Assembly (NCBI GenBank): GCA_016234525.1
Contig: JACRBK010000657.1
Coordinates: forward strand, 1-17,204
Length of the DNA: 17,204 nucleotides
Source: Chloroflexota bacterium
GTDB lineage: Bacteria > Chloroflexota > Anaerolineae > Aggregatilineales > Aggregatilineaceae
Reading direction: 5' to 3'
The first letter of the stretch is position 1. Each line of letters begins with the position of its first letter. Below, in pieces: positions 14,249-17,204 of the stretch. The translations under genes were made by a program, and so were the position numbers. The notes below the pieces were generated by a model that searched no databases, was not told the origin of the DNA, and worked only from the letters and a program-made list of their open reading frames with translations.

Positions 14249-14277
14249 ATTCTACTGATATTGAAGATAAATGCCAA
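14249..14277 (-). promoter_or_regulatory. Sigma-70-type promoter of the leftward operon
   Basis: Minus strand: TTGGCA (14277-14272), 17-nt spacer, TAGAAT (14254-14249). Each box differs from consensus by one base and the spacing is ideal. Transcription would start near 14242, leaving a leader of about 112 nt before the GTG at 14129. Confidence 0.55.
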
Positions 14278-14402
14278 CATTATTTATAGATTTTTTATAT
14301 GAATTTATTCTTTTATTAGCAATAATATTATTTGCTCTCTGGACAAAAATAGAGCGCAAAAAACCTGTTAAAGTTATTCTGGGGTTTGTTTGCTGGATTA
14401 AC

Positions 14403-14419
14403 TTGATTAGTATAATCAA
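14403..14419 (+). promoter_or_regulatory. Palindrome over TATAAT, candidate operator/promoter of the ltrA-like gene
   Basis: Perfect palindrome TTGATTA-GTA-TAATCAA. The plus-strand -10 hexamer TATAAT (14411-14416) lies inside it. A weak -35-like TTTGCT (14389-14394) is 16 nt upstream. The start would be near 14423, about 29 nt before the ATG at 14452. A protein bound here would block the promoter. Confidence 0.5.
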
Positions 14420-14451
14420 TATGAAAACTACACCGTCAAGAAGGGGAGCTT

Positions 14452-15663
14452 ATGTTATCCATATCGGGGATTTTTAGACTGCATATCTCAAAAACTGAAC
14501 ATGCCGAAGGTCAGCGGGTGGGCTGGTTGGAATTATTTTTTGATTTAGTCTACGTCGCCACTGTGATCGCGCTGGGAGACAGGCTCAGCAATGACATATC
14601 GCTCGAAGGGGTGCTGAGCTTTGCGGCGCTGTTTATCCCTACCTGGTGGACCTGGACCGGCACAGCTTTTTATATCACCCGTTTTAATCTGGATGATGTC
14701 GGCCACCGCCTGTTGATCTTTGCCCAGATGTTTGCCGTCGCTATCCTGGCGATCAATATTCACGATGGTCTGGCAGAGACTTCTCAGGGGTTTGCCCTGG
14801 GATATGTCGGCGCGCGGCTGTGCCTGATCTTCATGTATTTGCGCGCCGGACGTCAGCGGCCTCGCGCCCGCCAACTGACCACGCGCTACGCGACTGGTTT
14901 TGCCCTGGCGGCGCTGATCTGGTTTGTTTCAGTTTTTGTGCCAGAACCAGCCCGTTTTTTCTTTTGGATTGCCGGTATGGTGATCGATTTTGGCACCCCC
15001 CTGCTGCCCAGCACCCGCCGCTTACAAGCCGAAAACCCGCCCGATACTCATCATCTGCCGGAACGATTTGGCCTGTTTACCATCATCGTATTGGGGGAAG
15101 CTTTTATCAAAGTAATCACTCATGCCTCTGAAGAAGAACATCTAAAATTGGCGAATGCGCTTTACGGCGGACTGGCTTTGATCACAGCCGCCAGCCTGTG
15201 GTGGATTTATTTCGATAATATCAAGGGATCAGTGGTGAGGCGCACGCAGTTTGCCGGGCAGGTCTGGGTGTATATGCACCTGCCGCTTGTGGCATCTATC
15301 ACTGCTTTTGGTGTAGCTTCTAAGAAGATTGTGCTGTTAGAAGCGGGTCATGATCTGCACAACGAGGAACATTTGCTGGCGGCTGGAGCCGTCAGTCTGG
15401 CGCTGATTGCGATTGCTATTCTCGACCTGGCGACCACTGAGACCACCCAGGAGCTTACGGACAATCAGGTGGCGCTGATGCGCTTAGGCAGCGCCATTGT
15501 GATCCTGATCGTCGGCCTCGCGGGGCCATTGCTGGGAGCGGGCGGGCTGCTGGGTGTGATCGCGCTGGCCTGCGCAATCCAGGTCGTCGCTGATGTTTAC
15601 CGTTATGCGCGTGTCCCGTCGGCTGGCGATCCACATGCGAAAACGCCGGATTCTGGTTATTAA
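14452..15663 (+). CDS. LtrA-family (low temperature requirement A) membrane protein
   Basis: A 403-residue integral membrane protein with the LtrA family opening WLELFFDLVYV (residues 25-35) and the mid-protein motif HHLPERFGLFTIIVLGEAF (about 200-218). Roughly ten hydrophobic segments are visible, for example near 53-75, 87-104, 146-165, 168-182, 207-222, 238-254, 274-290, 309-327, 345-361 and 364-382. The family is named after a Listeria protein linked to growth at low temperature; its biochemical role is unknown. AAGGGGA lies just ahead of the ATG at 14452. It is transcribed away from the NTF2 operon and is followed 17 nt later by the redox-regulator fusion, so these two genes probably form a unit. 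Confidence 0.9.
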   Translation: MLSISGIFRLHISKTEHAEGQRVGWLELFFDLVYVATVIALGDRLSNDISLEGVLSFAALFIPTWWTWTGTAFYITRFNLDDVGHRLLIFAQMFAVAILAINIHDGLAETSQGFALGYVGARLCLIFMYLRAGRQRPRARQLTTRYATGFALAALIWFVSVFVPEPARFFFWIAGMVIDFGTPLLPSTRRLQAENPPDTHHLPERFGLFTIIVLGEAFIKVITHASEEEHLKLANALYGGLALITAASLWWIYFDNIKGSVVRRTQFAGQVWVYMHLPLVASITAFGVASKKIVLLEAGHDLHNEEHLLAAGAVSLALIAIAILDLATTETTQELTDNQVALMRLGSAIVILIVGLAGPLLGAGGLLGVIALACAIQVVADVYRYARVPSAGDPHAKTPDSGY

Positions 15664-15680
15664 ACTCAAGGAATGTAAAC

Positions 15681-17204
15681 ATGCCCAAACCTGTGATCTT
15701 TTCAGTCGATGACGATCCGAGCGTGCTGCAAGCTATCACACGCGATCTGCGCAAACAGTATGGCGAATCATTCCGGATCATGCGGGCCAATTCGGGGGCC
15801 GATGCGTTAGAAGCCTTGCGAGAACTCCGTAAAACAAATGACCCGGTCGCGCTGTTTGTAGTCGATCAGCGAATGCCTCAGATGAACGGCGTGGAATTTT
15901 TAGGGGCTGCGCTGCGCCTCTATCCTGATGCCAAACGGGTGCTGCTGACCGCGTATGCCGATACCGATGCCGCGATCAATGCGATTAACGCTGTATCAGT
16001 GCATTATTATTTGCTCAAGCCCTGGGATCCGCCTGAAGAAAAACTCTATCCGGTATTAGACGATCTGTTAGAGGATTGGCTGGCTTCTTATCGCCCGGCT
16101 TTTGAAGGTATCCGCATTCTCGGCCACCGTTGGTCGCCCGAAGCGCACGCCATCAAAGACTTTTTAGCGCGCAATCAGGTTCCCTACCAATACCTTGATG
16201 TGGACCTGGATCCGGAATCTAGCCAGGTGTTGGCCCATTTCCAGATTGAACAGGCCATTTTCCCGTTGGTGATCTATCCCGACGCGACCCTGATGGAAAA
16301 TCCCATGCCCGGTGAAGTGGCGCAGAAGGTCGGTTTGCAGACCCACGCGGGCAAGACCTTTTATGATCTGTCGATTGCAGGCGGTGGGCCAGGAGGATTA
16401 GCGGCGGCAGTGTATGGCGCTTCCGAAGGGCTGAGCACGATCATGATCGAACGCCATGCCACCGGCGGTCAGGCAGGGACCAGTTCACGCATCGAAAACT
16501 ACCTCGGTTTTCCGTCGGGACTCAGCGGGGCCGATCTGGCGCGGCGAGCGACGGCTCAGGCCAAACGGTTTGGGGTCGAAATTCTCTCCCCACAAGAAAC
16601 CGTAGGACTGCGCATCGAAGGCCCCTATCGCGTGCTGACCCTGGCCGACGGCGGCGAAATCGTCAGTCATGCCGTTGTGGTCGCAGTGGGTCTGACTTAC
16701 CGTAAACTCGACGTGCCAGGCGCGGAAAAACTCACCGGCGCGGGGGTGTATTATGGCGCAGCGCTCACTGAGGCGCTTTCGTGCCAGGATCAACCGGCGT
16801 ATATCGTCGGGGCGGGCAACTCGGCGGGACAGGCCGCGATGTACCTGGTGCAGTTCGCCTCAAAAGTGGTGATGGTGGTACGCGGCAGAACGCTCGAAGA
16901 AAAAATGTCACAGTATCTTGTGGATCGTATCAATGCGCACCCGAATATCGAAGTGATGCTCGATTCTGAAATCGGCGAGGTGCATGGCGATGATCATGTT
17001 GAAGCTGTGACGGTGTGCAACCGCCAGACCGGCGAAGACGTGGTCCGGCCTGCGACGGCTTTGTTTATTTTTATCGGCGCGATTCCCTGCACCAGTTGGT
17101 TAAAGGGTGTAATCGACCTTGATTCGTATGGTTTTGCCATCACCGGCCCGCAGTTGATTCAGAATGGCCGCCCGCCCAAAGTCTATTGGCCGCTGGACCG
17201 TGAC
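15681..17204 (+). CDS. Fused response regulator / glutaredoxin-like / thioredoxin-reductase-like flavoprotein, C-terminus cut off
   Basis: From the ATG at 15681 (AAGGAA 7-8 nt ahead) 508 codons run to the window end with no stop. Domain 1 (1-125) is a CheY-like receiver: acidic Asp10-Asp12, phospho-acceptor Asp62 (VVDQRMP), Thr90 and Lys113 (LLKPW). Domain 2 (about 143-220) has a glutaredoxin/thioredoxin-like layout (IRILGHRWSPEAHAIKDFL, VPYQYLDVD, FPLVIYPDATLMENP) but no cysteine where the CxxC should be. Domain 3 (about 226 on) is a TrxR-like flavoprotein: GGGPGG (234-239), TGGQAGTSSRIENYLGFP (261-278), NADPH-binding GAGNSAGQAA (377-386). The usual CATC is replaced (YYGAALTEA, 357-365); the visible cysteines are 368, 446 and 470. 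It is annotated in other genomes as a fused response regulator/thioredoxin-disulfide reductase; here it probably signals or transfers electrons without a disulfide. Confidence 0.9.
   Translation, partial: MPKPVIFSVDDDPSVLQAITRDLRKQYGESFRIMRANSGADALEALRELRKTNDPVALFVVDQRMPQMNGVEFLGAALRLYPDAKRVLLTAYADTDAAINAINAVSVHYYLLKPWDPPEEKLYPVLDDLLEDWLASYRPAFEGIRILGHRWSPEAHAIKDFLARNQVPYQYLDVDLDPESSQVLAHFQIEQAIFPLVIYPDATLMENPMPGEVAQKVGLQTHAGKTFYDLSIAGGGPGGLAAAVYGASEGLSTIMIERHATGGQAGTSSRIENYLGFPSGLSGADLARRATAQAKRFGVEILSPQETVGLRIEGPYRVLTLADGGEIVSHAVVVAVGLTYRKLDVPGAEKLTGAGVYYGAALTEALSCQDQPAYIVGAGNSAGQAAMYLVQFASKVVMVVRGRTLEEKMSQYLVDRINAHPNIEVMLDSEIGEVHGDDHVEAVTVCNRQTGEDVVRPATALFIFIGAIPCTSWLKGVIDLDSYGFAITGPQLIQNGRPPKVYWPLDRD

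Larger units (their letters stand above)
14130..14451. promoter_or_regulatory. Divergent AT-rich control region
   Basis: A 322-bp gap between the leftward operon and ltrA-like gene, much richer in A and T than the genes around it. It contains the two promoter candidates and two inverted repeats listed separately. A 68-codon frame on the plus strand (14271-14477) lies mostly inside it but overlaps the promoters and is judged non-coding. Confidence 0.75.

Noticed and set aside
14271..14477. 68-codon plus-strand frame with two hydrophobic stretches, overlapping the ltrA-like start
   Set aside because: It lies in AT-rich DNA, has no good Shine-Dalgarno, covers both promoter candidates and the palindrome, and overlaps the next gene by 26 nt; a small membrane protein cannot be excluded but is unlikely.
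1..17204. Mobile element, CRISPR array, tRNA or rRNA genes
   Set aside because: No transposase or integrase frame, no regularly spaced direct repeats and no cloverleaf or rRNA-like stretch was seen.

Overview
The window is a dense bacterial catabolic or biosynthetic gene block without RNA genes, mobile elements or CRISPR. Genes have strong Shine-Dalgarno sites, short gaps and moderately GC-rich codons. The exported small protein at 4529-5083, the LtrA family protein and the response regulator/thioredoxin-reductase-like fusion together suggest a Chloroflexota (Anaerolineae-like) bacterium, but this is a weak inference; no ribosomal or marker gene is present.

Region 1 (1-14129, minus strand) reads as one long operon of 19 genes, transcribed from about 14242 leftwards and leaving the window at base 1. 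In transcription order: an Hsp31-like DJ-1/PfpI protein; a benzoylformate-decarboxylase-like ThDP enzyme; four small NTF2-like proteins (11526 to 9637); a 4-oxalocrotonate-tautomerase-like protein; four more NTF2/SnoaL-like proteins (9266 to 6613), C (6519-6082), an alpha/beta hydrolase and an exported SnoaL-like protein B; a double-domain SnoaL-like protein A; a GMC flavin oxidoreductase; a second DJ-1/PfpI protein; a VOC/glyoxalase-fold protein; and the N-terminal part of an AGE-like (alpha/alpha)6-barrel protein. In total 11 proteins carry about 14 NTF2-like domains, three of them as tandem double-domain proteins. There is no polyketide synthase, transporter or classical transcription factor in view. 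The enzymes present (alcohol oxidation, C-C cleavage or ligation next to a carbonyl, enol-keto tautomerisation, hydrolysis, cyclisation/isomerisation) fit stepwise processing of an oxygenated small molecule, with DJ-1 and VOC proteins perhaps dealing with reactive carbonyls. The substrate cannot be read from the sequence.

Six gaps in this operon hold hairpins placed 9-22 nt after a stop codon and lacking a U-tract; they divide the transcript into modules.

Region 2 (14130-14451) is an AT-rich divergent control region with a good minus-strand sigma-70-type promoter, a plus-strand TATAAT inside a perfect palindrome, and a further inverted repeat.

Region 3 (14452-17204, plus strand) holds an LtrA-family membrane protein followed 17 nt later by a fused response regulator / glutaredoxin-like / thioredoxin-reductase-like flavoprotein that runs off the right edge. 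Both thiol-active sites expected in this fusion lack their cysteines.
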